Positions 1 to 8,139 of a stretch of 64,000 nucleotides of DNA are shown piece after piece. The DNA lies in contig CAZSNP010000005.1 in the NCBI GenBank assembly GCA_964608265.1, forward strand, positions 1 through 64,000. Direction: 5' to 3'. Position 1 is the first letter of the stretch; every line of letters starts with the position of its first letter. A program made the position numbers and the translations under genes. Source of the stretch: JANWXR01 sp964608265. Its GTDB lineage: Bacteria; Chloroflexota; Anaerolineae; Anaerolineales; UBA6663. The notes beneath the pieces were generated by a model, which had not been told where the DNA came from, searched no databases, and worked only from the letters and a program-made list of their open reading frames with translations.

Positions 1-9
1 TGGTGCGAT

Positions 10-340
10 CCACTCCCTCTCCCAGCGGGAGAGGGCGGCGATAGCTTCGGTGCAAAGCGCCGAAGCTATCGCGGGTGAGGGCGATAATCCGGCGTGGATT
101 GGACTTTGCACTCGCCCTGAACCCTATCGCAGGGTGTGTGCCAAGTCGCCGCGCTCGCCCTCATCCCCCAACCCCTTCTCCCGCTGGGAGAAGGGGAGTC
201 GGCACTCATGATTTGGAGCAGCCTTCCAATGACACGCTCCACTCCCTCTCCCGGCGGGAGAGGGCGGCGATAGCTTCGGTGCAAAGCGCCGAAGCTATCG
301 CGGGTGAGGGCGAAAATCCGGCGTGGATTGGACTTTGCAC
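10..340. repeat. Two ~102-bp direct repeats with internal hairpin
   Basis: Positions 10-111 and 239-340 are near-identical copies, 229 bp apart, with two substitutions that I can see (A/G near the start; T/A at 84/313). Each copy carries a 13-bp inverted repeat (38-50 with 60-72; 267-279 with 289-301) around a 9-nt loop. A third palindrome, CCCCTTCTCCC with GGGAGAAGGGG, lies between them at about 173-198. I see no convincing gene in 1-583. The short open frames here run through the repeats. This looks like an intergenic interspersed repeat array. Its function is unknown. Confidence 0.85.
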
Positions 341-403
341 ACACCCTGTTCGTGGCACGGCCTTACCTTGACATCCCCTTTGTTCGGGCGTAGCATCACG
401 CCT

Positions 404-437
404 GCCCGCCCGGAAGTGACGGGGCGGGCTTTGTTTT
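404..437 (+). terminator. Candidate intrinsic terminator
   Basis: GCCCGCC (404-410) can pair with GGCGGGC (423-429), and a T-rich tract follows at 430-437. It would end transcription coming from left of the window, ahead of the trkA pair. No gene end is visible upstream in the window, so the role is inferred from sequence shape only. Confidence 0.5.
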
Positions 438-583
438 GCCCGTAGCGTAGTCTGGCCGCAACCGAGACTGCCCGGGCCGCGCAGCGTCGTCATCACCGAA
501 GTGCCGTCTCACATCGAGGGAGAATGAGAAAGGCGCGAGTGGCCGGGGCAAGCCTATGCCTTCCCCACCCGCACTCATCGCAT

Positions 584-1261
584 ATGACTCTTCAATCCAA
601 CCATCACATCATCGTCGTTGGCTGCGGGCGCGTCGGCGCGGAACTGGCGCTCGCGTTGTGGCACAAGAACCACCGCGTCACCATCATGGACGCACATGCC
701 CGCGCCTTCGACCGGCTCGGCCCGGAATTTCTGGGCCGAACGGTGCAGGGCGACGGGCTGGATCAGGATGCCCTCAAACGCGCCGGCATCGCCGAGGCGC
801 ACGCGCTGGCGGCGACCACCGCCTCCGACAGCGTGAACATCGTCGTCGCCCGAGTGGCGCAGGAGATCTTCAAGCTCAAGCACGTCGTGGCCCGCGTTTA
901 TAATCCGCGCCGCACCCCGGTGTATGAAAAGCTCGGCATCCAGACGATTGCCTCGTCGTCGTGGGCCGCCCAGCGCATCGAGCAGTTCATCCTGCACCCC
1001 GGCATGCGCAGCCTGCACGCGGTGGGCAACGGCGAGGTCGAGGTGTACGAACTCATCATCCCGCCGGATTGGGGCGGCCGGCGCATCATGGATTTGCTGC
1101 CCGACCACGGGGCCATCGTCGTGGCGCTCTCGCGGAATGGCCGCGGGCTGTTGCCCGTCGCTGACACGGTGCTGCAGGCGGATGATTTGCTCTACGTCAG
1201 CGCCACCGACCCGGCCTCGGCCTCGCTGCGCCGCCGGCTGCACCAGGAGAACGGAGCCTAA
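584..1261 (+). CDS. TrkA family K+ uptake regulatory protein (RCK), first of a pair
   Basis: 225 aa cytoplasmic protein of the RCK/KTN family, which gates Trk/Ktr K+ transporters through NAD(H) or nucleotide binding. The N-terminal Rossmann fold (about residues 7-125) has GCGRVG at 13-18 and an acidic residue ending strand 2 (D36). An RCK_C-like domain fills about 140-215. I chose the ATG at 584 because the Rossmann strand begins a few residues later; the frame is open to 524, but that adds 20 unconserved residues. The next RCK gene starts 2 nt after the stop, so the two are co-transcribed and probably form a heteromeric ring. No TrkH/KtrB channel gene is in the window. Family assignment is firm, partner unknown. 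Confidence 0.88.
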   Translation: MTLQSNHHIIVVGCGRVGAELALALWHKNHRVTIMDAHARAFDRLGPEFLGRTVQGDGLDQDALKRAGIAEAHALAATTASDSVNIVVARVAQEIFKLKHVVARVYNPRRTPVYEKLGIQTIASSSWAAQRIEQFILHPGMRSLHAVGNGEVEVYELIIPPDWGGRRIMDLLPDHGAIVVALSRNGRGLLPVADTVLQADDLLYVSATDPASASLRRRLHQENGA

Positions 1262-1263
1262 CC

Positions 1264-1935
1264 ATGTTTGTGATCATTGCCGGCGGGGGTCGCACCGGCT
1301 CCCACCTCGCTGAACTCCTCATCGCCCAGGGCCACGAAGTCCGCATCGTCGAAGAACGCGTGAGCACCATCGCCAACCTGCACCGCGAGCTGCCGACCGA
1401 GACGATCCTCGAAGGCGACCCGACCGACCCGAACGTGCTGGAATCCGCCGGCATCGGGCGGGCGCAGGTGCTGGCCGCCGTCACCCCGGAAGATGCGGAC
1501 AACCTCGTCATCGCCGCGCTGGGCCGTTATCAGTTCAACGTGCGTCGCATCATTGGCCGCGTCAACAATCCCCGCAACGCCTGGCTGTTCAGCACCGACT
1601 TTGGCGTGGATGTGGCGCTCAACCAGGCCGATGTGATGGCGAAGCTGATCGAAGAGGAGATGTCGCTGGGCGACATGATGACGATGGCCAAGCTGCGACG
1701 CGGCCAATACTCGCTGGTCGAGGAGAAAATCGCGCCGGGCGCATCAGCCATCGGCCTGGCGATCAAAGACCTGACGCTGCCCGAGCACTGCGTCATCGCC
1801 GGTATCATCCGCCATGGCGACTTGATTTTGCCGCGCGGCATCACCGTGCTCGAACAGGGCGATGAGGTGCTGGCCCTGGTGGATGAGGCCGCCCGCGAAG
1901 GGCTGGCGCACCTGCTCGGGCCGGTGCGCGGGTAG
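1264..1935 (+). CDS. TrkA family K+ uptake regulatory protein (RCK), second of a pair
   Basis: 223 aa, start 2 nt after the preceding RCK gene. The Rossmann motif GGGRTG at residues 7-12 fits GxGxxG, and the VEE at the end of strand 2 fits NAD binding. An RCK_C-like domain spans roughly residues 135-215 (GLAIKDLTLPEHCVIAGIIR region). It is clearly paralogous to the gene before it but diverged, which suggests a heteromeric gating ring rather than a recent duplication. Family members bind the cytoplasmic face of Trk/Ktr channels. The channel subunit is not encoded nearby on the right and may lie left of the window or elsewhere. Confidence 0.88.
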   Translation: MFVIIAGGGRTGSHLAELLIAQGHEVRIVEERVSTIANLHRELPTETILEGDPTDPNVLESAGIGRAQVLAAVTPEDADNLVIAALGRYQFNVRRIIGRVNNPRNAWLFSTDFGVDVALNQADVMAKLIEEEMSLGDMMTMAKLRRGQYSLVEEKIAPGASAIGLAIKDLTLPEHCVIAGIIRHGDLILPRGITVLEQGDEVLALVDEAAREGLAHLLGPVRG

Positions 1936-2049
1936 CGGCTTCACCCCTCAACCTCAAAGCGCGTCTGGACACTCCAGCGAGGCCCGCTGCGCGCCCTTCG
2001 ACAGACTCAGGCGGGCGGGCACGCTTTGGGGTTCAATCCTCAGCCGCTG

Positions 2050-2055
2050 TATAAT
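2050..2055 (+). promoter_or_regulatory. -10 element (TATAAT) upstream of the FHA operon
   Basis: A perfect TATAAT at 2050-2055 places transcription start near 2062. That is downstream of the possible ATG at 2058 and just upstream of the ATG at 2067, so 2067 is the better start for the FHA gene. The 5' leader would be about 5 nt. No clear -35 is visible. Confidence 0.6.
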
Positions 2056-2066
2056 TCATGCCAGCC

Positions 2067-2873
2067 ATGAAGAAGCCGCTGTCAAAAATTGAAGAGCGGA
2101 TGGAATCCCTCGTCGAGGGCACGTTCGCGCGGCTGTTCGCCGGCAAACTGCACCCGCGCGATGTGGCCCTGCAGTTGGCCCGCGCGCTGGAGGACAGCCT
2201 GGCCAACACCGGCCAGCCCGCGCTGCGTTACGCCGTGCGCGTCAACCCCGGCGACGCGCAGGAGCTGCTCGGCGAGCAGCCGCGCCTGGCCGAAATCCTG
2301 GCCGAAGACCTTGTCGCCGCGGCGCGCGAAGGCAACCTCACCCTCCCCCGCCTGCCCGAAATCTTCATCCTGCCCGATGCCTCGCTGAGGCCGCGCACGG
2401 TCAGCGTCGCCGCCGAGGCCGCCTCGATTCAGGATACGGCCACCGCCGTGCCCGTCACGGCCCCGCTCGAAGCGAGCAGCGCGCCCGAGATGCCGAACGC
2501 CTTCCTCATCCTCGAGGGCGAGCGCACCGTGCCGCTCGCGCAGCCGGTGTTGAGTTTGGGCCGGCGGCTCGACAATCACATCATCGTGGATGACCCGCGC
2601 GTCTCGCGCGCCCACGCCCAGTTGCGGTTGCGCTTCGGGCGCTTTGTGCTGTATGACCTCGGCTCGACCGGCGGCACCTACGTCAACGGGCAGCGGGTGC
2701 AGGAGTGTGTGCTGCGGCCGGGCGATGTGATCTCCCTCGCCGGGGTGCCGGTGATCTACGGCGAGGACGACGACCAGCGGCCCGCCGCGCCAACTGTCGC
2801 GCCGCCGCCGACCCGCTCGCGGCCCGACCTCGGCACGCACCCGTTCGACCCCGGCAAGACTCAGCCGCGCTGA
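2067..2873 (+). CDS. FhaA-like protein, DUF3662 plus FHA domain
   Basis: 268 aa. The N-terminal ~115 residues match the FhaA N-terminal (DUF3662) domain, with the characteristic opening KKPLSKIEERMESLVEG and a charged helical region. After a linker comes an FHA phosphothreonine-binding domain at about 155-240, with LGRRLDN, VSRAHAQL and GGTYVNG motifs supplying the conserved Gly-Arg, Ser-x-x-His and Asn-Gly residues. In Actinobacteria, FhaA works with Ser/Thr kinases in cell-wall synthesis; a similar role here is inferred from the FtsW/PBP neighbours. The next FHA gene starts 1 nt after the stop. The promoter argues for the start at 2067 over 2058. No kinase or phosphatase gene is visible. 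Confidence 0.88.
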   Translation: MKKPLSKIEERMESLVEGTFARLFAGKLHPRDVALQLARALEDSLANTGQPALRYAVRVNPGDAQELLGEQPRLAEILAEDLVAAAREGNLTLPRLPEIFILPDASLRPRTVSVAAEAASIQDTATAVPVTAPLEASSAPEMPNAFLILEGERTVPLAQPVLSLGRRLDNHIIVDDPRVSRAHAQLRLRFGRFVLYDLGSTGGTYVNGQRVQECVLRPGDVISLAGVPVIYGEDDDQRPAAPTVAPPPTRSRPDLGTHPFDPGKTQPR

Positions 2874-2874
2874 G

Positions 2875-3312
2875 ATGAGCGCCCTGACGCTGTTGTTGGT
2901 GCTGCGCGTTCTGCTGGTGGTGGCGCTGTATGTGTTCCTGGCCGCGCTGGTGTGGATGTTGTGGCGCGATTTGCGCGCCGCCAGTCGCGCGACCAGCACC
3001 CGCACCCAGCGCCTCGGGCGGTTGGTGGTGCTGGACTCGGGGACGCCGCTGCTCACGACGGGGACCGTCTTCCCGTTGTTGCCCGTCTCCTCGCTCGGGC
3101 GCGCGCCCACCAACACGGCCCCCCTCCCCGATGACACCTGCTCGCTCGAACACGCGCTGCTGCATCAACGCGACGGGCAATGGTGGCTGGAGGATCTGGA
3201 CTCGCGCAACGGCACCTGGCTCAACGAAACGCCCATCACCACGCCCACGCCCGTGCTCCCCGGCGATGTGATCGGCATCGGACAGGTGCGCTTGAAGATC
3301 GAGCTGGAATGA
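2875..3312 (+). CDS. Membrane-anchored FHA domain protein (FhaB-like)
   Basis: 145 aa. A single hydrophobic helix at about residues 5-28 is followed by a short basic segment and a C-terminal FHA domain (about 60-145), with SLGRAPTN, CSLEHALL and DSRNGTWLNE motifs. TM-linker-FHA is the layout of FhaB/FipA in the mycobacterial cell-division cluster, where it links phosphorylation to the divisome. The start ATG lies one base after the stop of the previous FHA gene, so the pair is translationally coupled. Family and topology are well supported; the phosphorylated partner is unknown. Confidence 0.87.
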   Translation: MSALTLLLVLRVLLVVALYVFLAALVWMLWRDLRAASRATSTRTQRLGRLVVLDSGTPLLTTGTVFPLLPVSSLGRAPTNTAPLPDDTCSLEHALLHQRDGQWWLEDLDSRNGTWLNETPITTPTPVLPGDVIGIGQVRLKIELE

Positions 3313-3382
3313 TTTTTCGATTTGATGATTGAGTGATCGGCCAGCGCCCATTCACTCCCTCACCAATTCGACCGACAACCCA

Positions 3383-4252
3383 ATGGCAGACAACATCCTT
3401 CTCGGCATCATCGGCGGTTCGGGGTTGTACAACATGAGCGGGCTGGCAAACGTGGAGGAACGCCACATCGTCACCCCCTTCGGCGCGCCGAGCGACCCGC
3501 TGGTGGTGGGCACCCTCAACGGGCAGCGCATCGTCTTCCTCGCCCGGCACGGCAAAGGCCATCGCCTCACCCCCACCGAGGTCAACTACCGCGCCAACAT
3601 CTACGCCCTGAAGATGCTGGGCGTGCGCCGCCTCGTCTCGGTCAGCGCCTGCGGGTCGCTGCGCGAGGAATATGCGCCCGGCCACATCGTCATCCCGGAC
3701 CAGATCTACGACAACACCAAAGGCCGCGAGCGCAGCTTCTTCGGCGGCGGGCTGGTGGCGCACGTCGGCGTGGCCGACCCGTTCTGCCCGCAGCTTTCGC
3801 CCCTGCTCTTTCAGGCCGTCAAGAACGCCGGCGGCGCCGTGCACGCGGGCGGCGCGTTCGTCACCATCGAAGGCCCGCGCTTCAGCACCAGGGCCGAGAG
3901 CCACGTCTTCCGCAAGCTGGGCCTGGGCCTCATCGGCATGACGGCCTCGCCCGAGGCCTTCCTCGCCCGCGAGGCCGAGATCTGTTACGCCTGTATGGCG
4001 CACGTCACCGATTACGATGTCTGGCACACCTCCGCCGAACCGGTGACGGTGGAGATGGTGATCAAGACCCTCAACGCCAACACCGCCATCGCCCAGCAGG
4101 CCATCGTCAATCTGGTGGCCATGCTCGCCGGTGAAACAAAGCCCTGCCCGTGCGAGAACGCGCTGGCCGACGCCATCATCACCGCGCGCGACCGCATCCC
4201 GCCGGATTACAAAGAGCGGATGAGGTTGTTGATCGGCAAGTACGTGAAATAG
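3383..4252 (+). CDS. mtnP: S-methyl-5'-thioadenosine phosphorylase
   Basis: 289 aa, the usual size for MTAP. It phosphorolyses 5'-methylthioadenosine to adenine and 5-methylthioribose-1-phosphate in methionine salvage. Motifs in order: GIIGGSGLY at the N-terminus, phosphate-binding PFGAPSDP and RHGKGH, VNYRANIYAL, VSACGSLRE, TIEGPRFSTRAES and MTASPEAFLAREAEICY, then TDYDVWH in the base-binding region. The ATG at 3383 begins directly at the conserved fold; the extension back to a TTG at 3329 looks artefactual. It lies between the FHA genes and ftsW/rodA but has no obvious link to cell-wall work. A purine nucleoside phosphorylase is the alternative and is less likely, given the motif set and length. 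Confidence 0.93.
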   Translation: MADNILLGIIGGSGLYNMSGLANVEERHIVTPFGAPSDPLVVGTLNGQRIVFLARHGKGHRLTPTEVNYRANIYALKMLGVRRLVSVSACGSLREEYAPGHIVIPDQIYDNTKGRERSFFGGGLVAHVGVADPFCPQLSPLLFQAVKNAGGAVHAGGAFVTIEGPRFSTRAESHVFRKLGLGLIGMTASPEAFLAREAEICYACMAHVTDYDVWHTSAEPVTVEMVIKTLNANTAIAQQAIVNLVAMLAGETKPCPCENALADAIITARDRIPPDYKERMRLLIGKYVK

Positions 4253-4266
4253 CGCGCCCTCCCAAA

Positions 4267-5559
4267 ATGGTTTCGCGCGAGCGCACGCTTCTCAGCCTGG
4301 CGGGGGCCTTTGTGGTCGCGAGTGCGCTGGCCCTCAGCCTGGCCCCGTTCGCCCGCGCCGGCACGTGGGATTTGGGCTGGGCGTTTGACGACTTTCGATT
4401 TTGGATTTACCCGGCAGCCTGGGCGGGCTGCGCGCTGGTCGCGGTCCTGGTCACCCATAACCGATTACCACAGCATGACCCTTATCTTCTCCCGCTTGCG
4501 TTTTTGCTCTCCGGCTGGGGCCTGGCGTTGATCTGGCGGCTGACGCCCAACTTCGGCTTGCGGCAAACGGCCTGGCTGGCGGTCTCCACATTAGCGATGC
4601 TCGTCATCGTCTGGCTGCCCGGCGACCTGCGCTGGTTGCGGCGCTTTCGCTACTCGTGGTTCGTCGTCGGCCTGGCGCTCACCGCGCTGACGCTCTTCAT
4701 CGGCGTCAACCCGGAGGGCGCGGGCGCGCGGCTGTGGCTCGGCGGGCCGGCCGGCGTCTTTCTGCAGCCGGCGGAGTTCCTCAAGATCGTGCTCGTGGTC
4801 TTCCTCGCCGCCTACCTCGCCGACCGCCGCGAGCAGATTTTCTCGCGCCCTTCCGCCAACACACCGTTTCCGCGTTTTCCGAATTTTCCATATTTCTTTC
4901 CGCTTGTCAGCATGTGGCTGTTCTCCGTGCTGATCCTGCTCGCCCAGCGTGACCTCGGCACGGGCACGCTGTTCTTCGCCGTCTTCCTCGTCCTGCTCTA
5001 CCTCGCCTCGGGGCAGGTGCGCTACGTCGTCGCCGGCGGCGCGTTGTTGCTGCTGGCCGGGATGGCGGGCTATGCGCTGTTCGATGTGGTGCGGGTGCGG
5101 GTCGAGGCGTGGTGGGATCCGTGGGCCGACCCCGGCGGGCGCTCGTTCCAGGTCGTGCAATCGCTTATCGCGCTGGCCGCCGGTGGGTTGTTTGGCAGCG
5201 GGCCGGGCCTCGGCGCGGCAGCGCTTGTGCCGGTCGCGCACTCCGATTTCATCTTCGCCGCGCTCGGCGAGGAGTGGGGGCTGCTGGGGATGATCGGCGC
5301 GCTGGCCGGGCTGCTGGCCTTTGTCTTTCGCGGTTTGCACATCGCCATGCGCGCCAGCGGCGCGTTCAACCAGTTGCTCGCCGCCGGGCTGGCGGCCCTC
5401 ATCGGCCTGCAGGCGCTGCTCATCGTCGGCGGCGTCATCAAGGTCATCCCCCTCACCGGGCTGACGCTGCCGTTCATGAGCTACGGCGGCTCGTCGCTGC
5501 TGGTGCAATTTGTGATGCTGGGATTGTTGCTGCGGCTGTCGGCGGCAGCGGATCGGTAG
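4267..5559 (+). CDS. FtsW/RodA/SpoVE family peptidoglycan polymerase (SEDS)
   Basis: 430 aa polytopic inner-membrane protein with about ten hydrophobic helices. SEDS hallmarks are LQPAEFLKIVLVVFLAAYL, the AQRDLGTG loop, LFGSGPGLG, AHSDFIFAALGEEWG and MSYGGSS near the end. SEDS proteins polymerise lipid II glycan strands with a partner class B PBP. The start at 4267 sits 14 nt after the mtnP stop. The PBP-like gene directly downstream would be its partner but lacks transpeptidase residues, which makes this pair unusual. I cannot say from sequence whether it is FtsW (division) or RodA (elongation). Confidence 0.92.
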   Translation: MVSRERTLLSLAGAFVVASALALSLAPFARAGTWDLGWAFDDFRFWIYPAAWAGCALVAVLVTHNRLPQHDPYLLPLAFLLSGWGLALIWRLTPNFGLRQTAWLAVSTLAMLVIVWLPGDLRWLRRFRYSWFVVGLALTALTLFIGVNPEGAGARLWLGGPAGVFLQPAEFLKIVLVVFLAAYLADRREQIFSRPSANTPFPRFPNFPYFFPLVSMWLFSVLILLAQRDLGTGTLFFAVFLVLLYLASGQVRYVVAGGALLLLAGMAGYALFDVVRVRVEAWWDPWADPGGRSFQVVQSLIALAAGGLFGSGPGLGAAALVPVAHSDFIFAALGEEWGLLGMIGALAGLLAFVFRGLHIAMRASGAFNQLLAAGLAALIGLQALLIVGGVIKVIPLTGLTLPFMSYGGSSLLVQFVMLGLLLRLSAAADR

Positions 5560-5626
5560 CCGATGTAGCGGATAAACCCTCAATCTGCTGCCTCTGCTAA
5601 ATAATCCGCCTGGACGATGTCGCTTC

Positions 5627-6955
5627 ATGAGCATGCCCCACCACCTCCACCGCCTCGCCCTCGCCTTCGCCGGCGCGTTCTTTGCGATGGCGCTGGCCGC
5701 CGGCTACTGGGCCATCGAGGAGCAGGCCGCGTTGCTCGCGCGCGCCGACAACCCGCGCCGCATCCTGCTCGAACGACGGCTGCCGCGCGGCAACATCCTC
5801 GACCGCAACGGCAGAGTGCTCGCCGAGTCGCGCGGCACGCCCGGCGACTATGCTCGCTTCTATCCGTACCCCGCCCTGGCTCCGGTGCTTGGTTACGTCT
5901 CACCGTTCTACGGATTGGCCGGAGTCGAAGCCGCCCTGGATGGCGTGTTGCATGGGGATGAGGGCCGCGATGCCTTCAGCCTCGCGCTCGACGATGTGCT
6001 CGGCGGCCGCAGCGCCGGTCGGGCCGTCCAACTGACGCTCGACCTGCCGTTACAAGCCGAGGCCGACCGCGCCCTGGCCGACCGCGCCGGGGCGGTGGTG
6101 GTGCTGAACAGCGCCTCGGGCGAGGTGCTGGCCCTCGCCTCGCACCCGACCTTCGACCCGAACACGCTCGAAGACAACTGGAACGCGCTGGTCGCCGATG
6201 ACGCCGCGCCGCTGCTCAACCGCGCCACCACCGGCCTCTATCAACCGGGCGGTGTGATGCAGCCGTTTCTCCTCGCCGCCAGTCTGCAATCGCTGGCCGC
6301 TGAGCTGGACGATTTGTTTTTCCTCGCCGGTGAGCCGTTTCAATCGGGCGACCTCAGCCTCGAATGCCGCACCGACCCGCGCGCCACGGCCCTCAGGCTC
6401 GAAGACGCGCTGCGCTACGGCTGTCCGCAACCGTTTGCCGCGCTCGGCGAGAAGCTGGGCGCGCGTCGCCTCGAGCAACTCATCGGCGACCTGCGTTTGC
6501 TGGCCGCGCCCCAGCTCGGCGTGCCGACCCTGGCCGCCCCGCCCCCGAATTTCGTCAGCGAGGTGGCGGCCCTCGGTGTGGGCCAGGGCTCGCTGACGGT
6601 GACGCCGTTGCAGATCGCGCTGGCCACCGCCGCTCTCGCCGAACGCGGGCAAGTCCCCGCGCCGCGCCTCATCCGCGCCACACAGGGCCGCGACGGTGAA
6701 TGGCAAACGGCCACCTCGACGACCAACCCCATCGCCGCCTTTGCGCCCGATATCGCGGAGCGCGTGAAGGCGCTCCTGCCCAACGGCCACACCGCGCTGG
6801 CGCTCTCCGGGAAGGAGGGGCCGCCGCTGGCGTGGTTCACGGGCTTCGCGCCGCAGGACTCGCCGCGCATCGTGGTGACGGTGTTGCTGGAGGACGGCGA
6901 CCTCGCGGCCGCGGCGGCGATTGGGCGCGCCCTGCTGCAGGCCGCGACGCGCTGA
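5627..6955 (+). CDS. PbpA-like penicillin-binding protein with degenerate active site
   Basis: 442 aa with an N-terminal membrane anchor (about 8-30), a PbpA-type dimerisation region (RGNILDRNGRVLAES, YGLAGVEAALDGVL) and a transpeptidase fold from about 140. The fold landmarks are intact (LTLDLPLQAEADRALADRAG, PLLNRAT, GQGSLTVTPLQ, WFTGFAP), but the catalytic motifs are not. The SxxK motif reads G209-V-M-Q212, the SxN motif reads G265-C-P267, and the KTG motif reads K396-E-G. Loss of the nucleophilic Ser and general-base Lys predicts no transpeptidase activity and probably no covalent beta-lactam binding. The frame is open and full-length, so it is probably a structural partner of the SEDS protein encoded just upstream. 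ATG at 5627 or 5633 is possible. Confidence 0.85.
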   Translation: MSMPHHLHRLALAFAGAFFAMALAAGYWAIEEQAALLARADNPRRILLERRLPRGNILDRNGRVLAESRGTPGDYARFYPYPALAPVLGYVSPFYGLAGVEAALDGVLHGDEGRDAFSLALDDVLGGRSAGRAVQLTLDLPLQAEADRALADRAGAVVVLNSASGEVLALASHPTFDPNTLEDNWNALVADDAAPLLNRATTGLYQPGGVMQPFLLAASLQSLAAELDDLFFLAGEPFQSGDLSLECRTDPRATALRLEDALRYGCPQPFAALGEKLGARRLEQLIGDLRLLAAPQLGVPTLAAPPPNFVSEVAALGVGQGSLTVTPLQIALATAALAERGQVPAPRLIRATQGRDGEWQTATSTTNPIAAFAPDIAERVKALLPNGHTALALSGKEGPPLAWFTGFAPQDSPRIVVTVLLEDGDLAAAAAIGRALLQAATR

Positions 6956-7019
6956 GTCGCATCGCCTCGACCCGTTTCACCGTTTCCCTCACGCATATCC
7001 CGCAGCGTCTACACGCGCA

Positions 7020-7028
7020 TGCTACAAT
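7020..7028 (+). promoter_or_regulatory. Extended -10 (TGCTACAAT), leaderless ROK promoter
   Basis: TGC plus TACAAT (7023-7028) is an extended -10. The start codon of the ROK gene follows after exactly 6 nt (CCGGCC), so the transcript should begin at or next to the A of the ATG. No Shine-Dalgarno site can fit. This supports the start at 7035. Confidence 0.6.
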
Positions 7029-7034
7029 CCGGCC

Positions 7035-8027
7035 ATGTCTGAGCCAGTATTCATCGGGGTAGATATCGGCGGAACGAACCTGCGCGCCGCGCGCTTCATC
7101 GGCCACAACCCAATCCCGGACGCAAAAATCAAGGTCGCCACTCAACCCGCCGGCGAGGCGGGGCAGATGCTGGATCGGCTGGAGCACATCATCCGCGAAG
7201 TCGGGCCGCCCGACCTCAGCAACGTGGCCGGCATCGGTCTGGGGATTCCCGGCCCGGTCAATCCGCACACGGGCGTCATCATCAACATCACCAACATCCC
7301 CGGCTGGATGAACCTGCCGCTGCAGGGCATCGTGCAGGAACGACTGGCGCGCCCGGTCTTCATCGGCAATGATGCCAACCTGGCGGCGCTGGGTGAATGG
7401 AAGTTCGGCGCGGGGCGCGGCCATCGCGATGTGCTCTACCTCACCGTGAGCACCGGCATCGGCGGGGGCGTGATCCTCAACAACAGGTTGCTGCTCGGCG
7501 CGCATGGCCTGGCGACCGAGGTCGGCCACATCATGATCCAGCCCGGCGGCCCGGTGTGCGGCTGCGGGCAGCGCGGTTGCCTCGAGGCGCTGGCCTCCGG
7601 CCCGTCCATCGCCCGCAGCGCCCGCGACCGGTTGGCGCGCGGCGAGGGCGCGGCTTCGGTGTTGCGTGAATTCATGGACCGGGATGCCGCGCTGGTGACG
7701 ACGGCCCGCATCGGCCAGGCCGCGTTGAGCGGGGATGAATTCGGACGCAGCCTGCTCACCGAGGCCGGGGAACACATCGGTTACGCGCTGGCCAGCCTGT
7801 TGCACCTGTTCAATCCGTCCATCGTCGTCATCGGCGGCGGCGTGTCGTTTGTCGGCGATTTGCTCTTCGACCCGATCCGCGCCACCGTGCGCCGGTACAC
7901 GATGAACGACATCTACTGGCGGGACGTGCCGATTGTGCCCGCCGCCCTGGGTGATGATGCCGGGCTGGTGGGCGCCGGCGCGCTGGCGATGGAGGAGAGC
8001 CGGGCGCGGGTCGTGCCCGATCGTTGA
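7035..8027 (+). CDS. ROK family sugar kinase (glucokinase-like)
   Basis: 330 aa. ATP-binding DIGGTNLRAA is near the N-terminus, followed by GLGIPGPVN, the catalytic-region GNDANLAALGEW, the second phosphate loop STGIGGGV, and the ROK signature ending in a zinc site: EVGHIMI followed by C175-G-C177-x4-C182. ROK kinases phosphorylate glucose, N-acetylglucosamine, N-acetylmannosamine or similar sugars at C6. Substrate cannot be settled here. Glucokinase is the common annotation; the aldolase and aminotransferase downstream do not decide it. There is no HTH extension, so it is an enzyme rather than a NagC-type repressor. The start is fixed by the promoter 6 nt upstream. Confidence 0.88.
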   Translation: MSEPVFIGVDIGGTNLRAARFIGHNPIPDAKIKVATQPAGEAGQMLDRLEHIIREVGPPDLSNVAGIGLGIPGPVNPHTGVIINITNIPGWMNLPLQGIVQERLARPVFIGNDANLAALGEWKFGAGRGHRDVLYLTVSTGIGGGVILNNRLLLGAHGLATEVGHIMIQPGGPVCGCGQRGCLEALASGPSIARSARDRLARGEGAASVLREFMDRDAALVTTARIGQAALSGDEFGRSLLTEAGEHIGYALASLLHLFNPSIVVIGGGVSFVGDLLFDPIRATVRRYTMNDIYWRDVPIVPAALGDDAGLVGAGALAMEESRARVVPDR

Positions 8028-8139
8028 GCCGCACAGTCGCCGACTCACTGGCTTCCGATTTCACGCGCCGGGGAGCCGGGGTGCACCGGAGCGCCGAGGC
8101 TCCCGTTCATCACGCTCCCCTGCTGGCTCATGAACAACC

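Noticed and set aside
66..496. Short overlapping frames within the left repeats
   Set aside because: They follow the repeats on both strands, lack a start signal and encode nothing recognisable.
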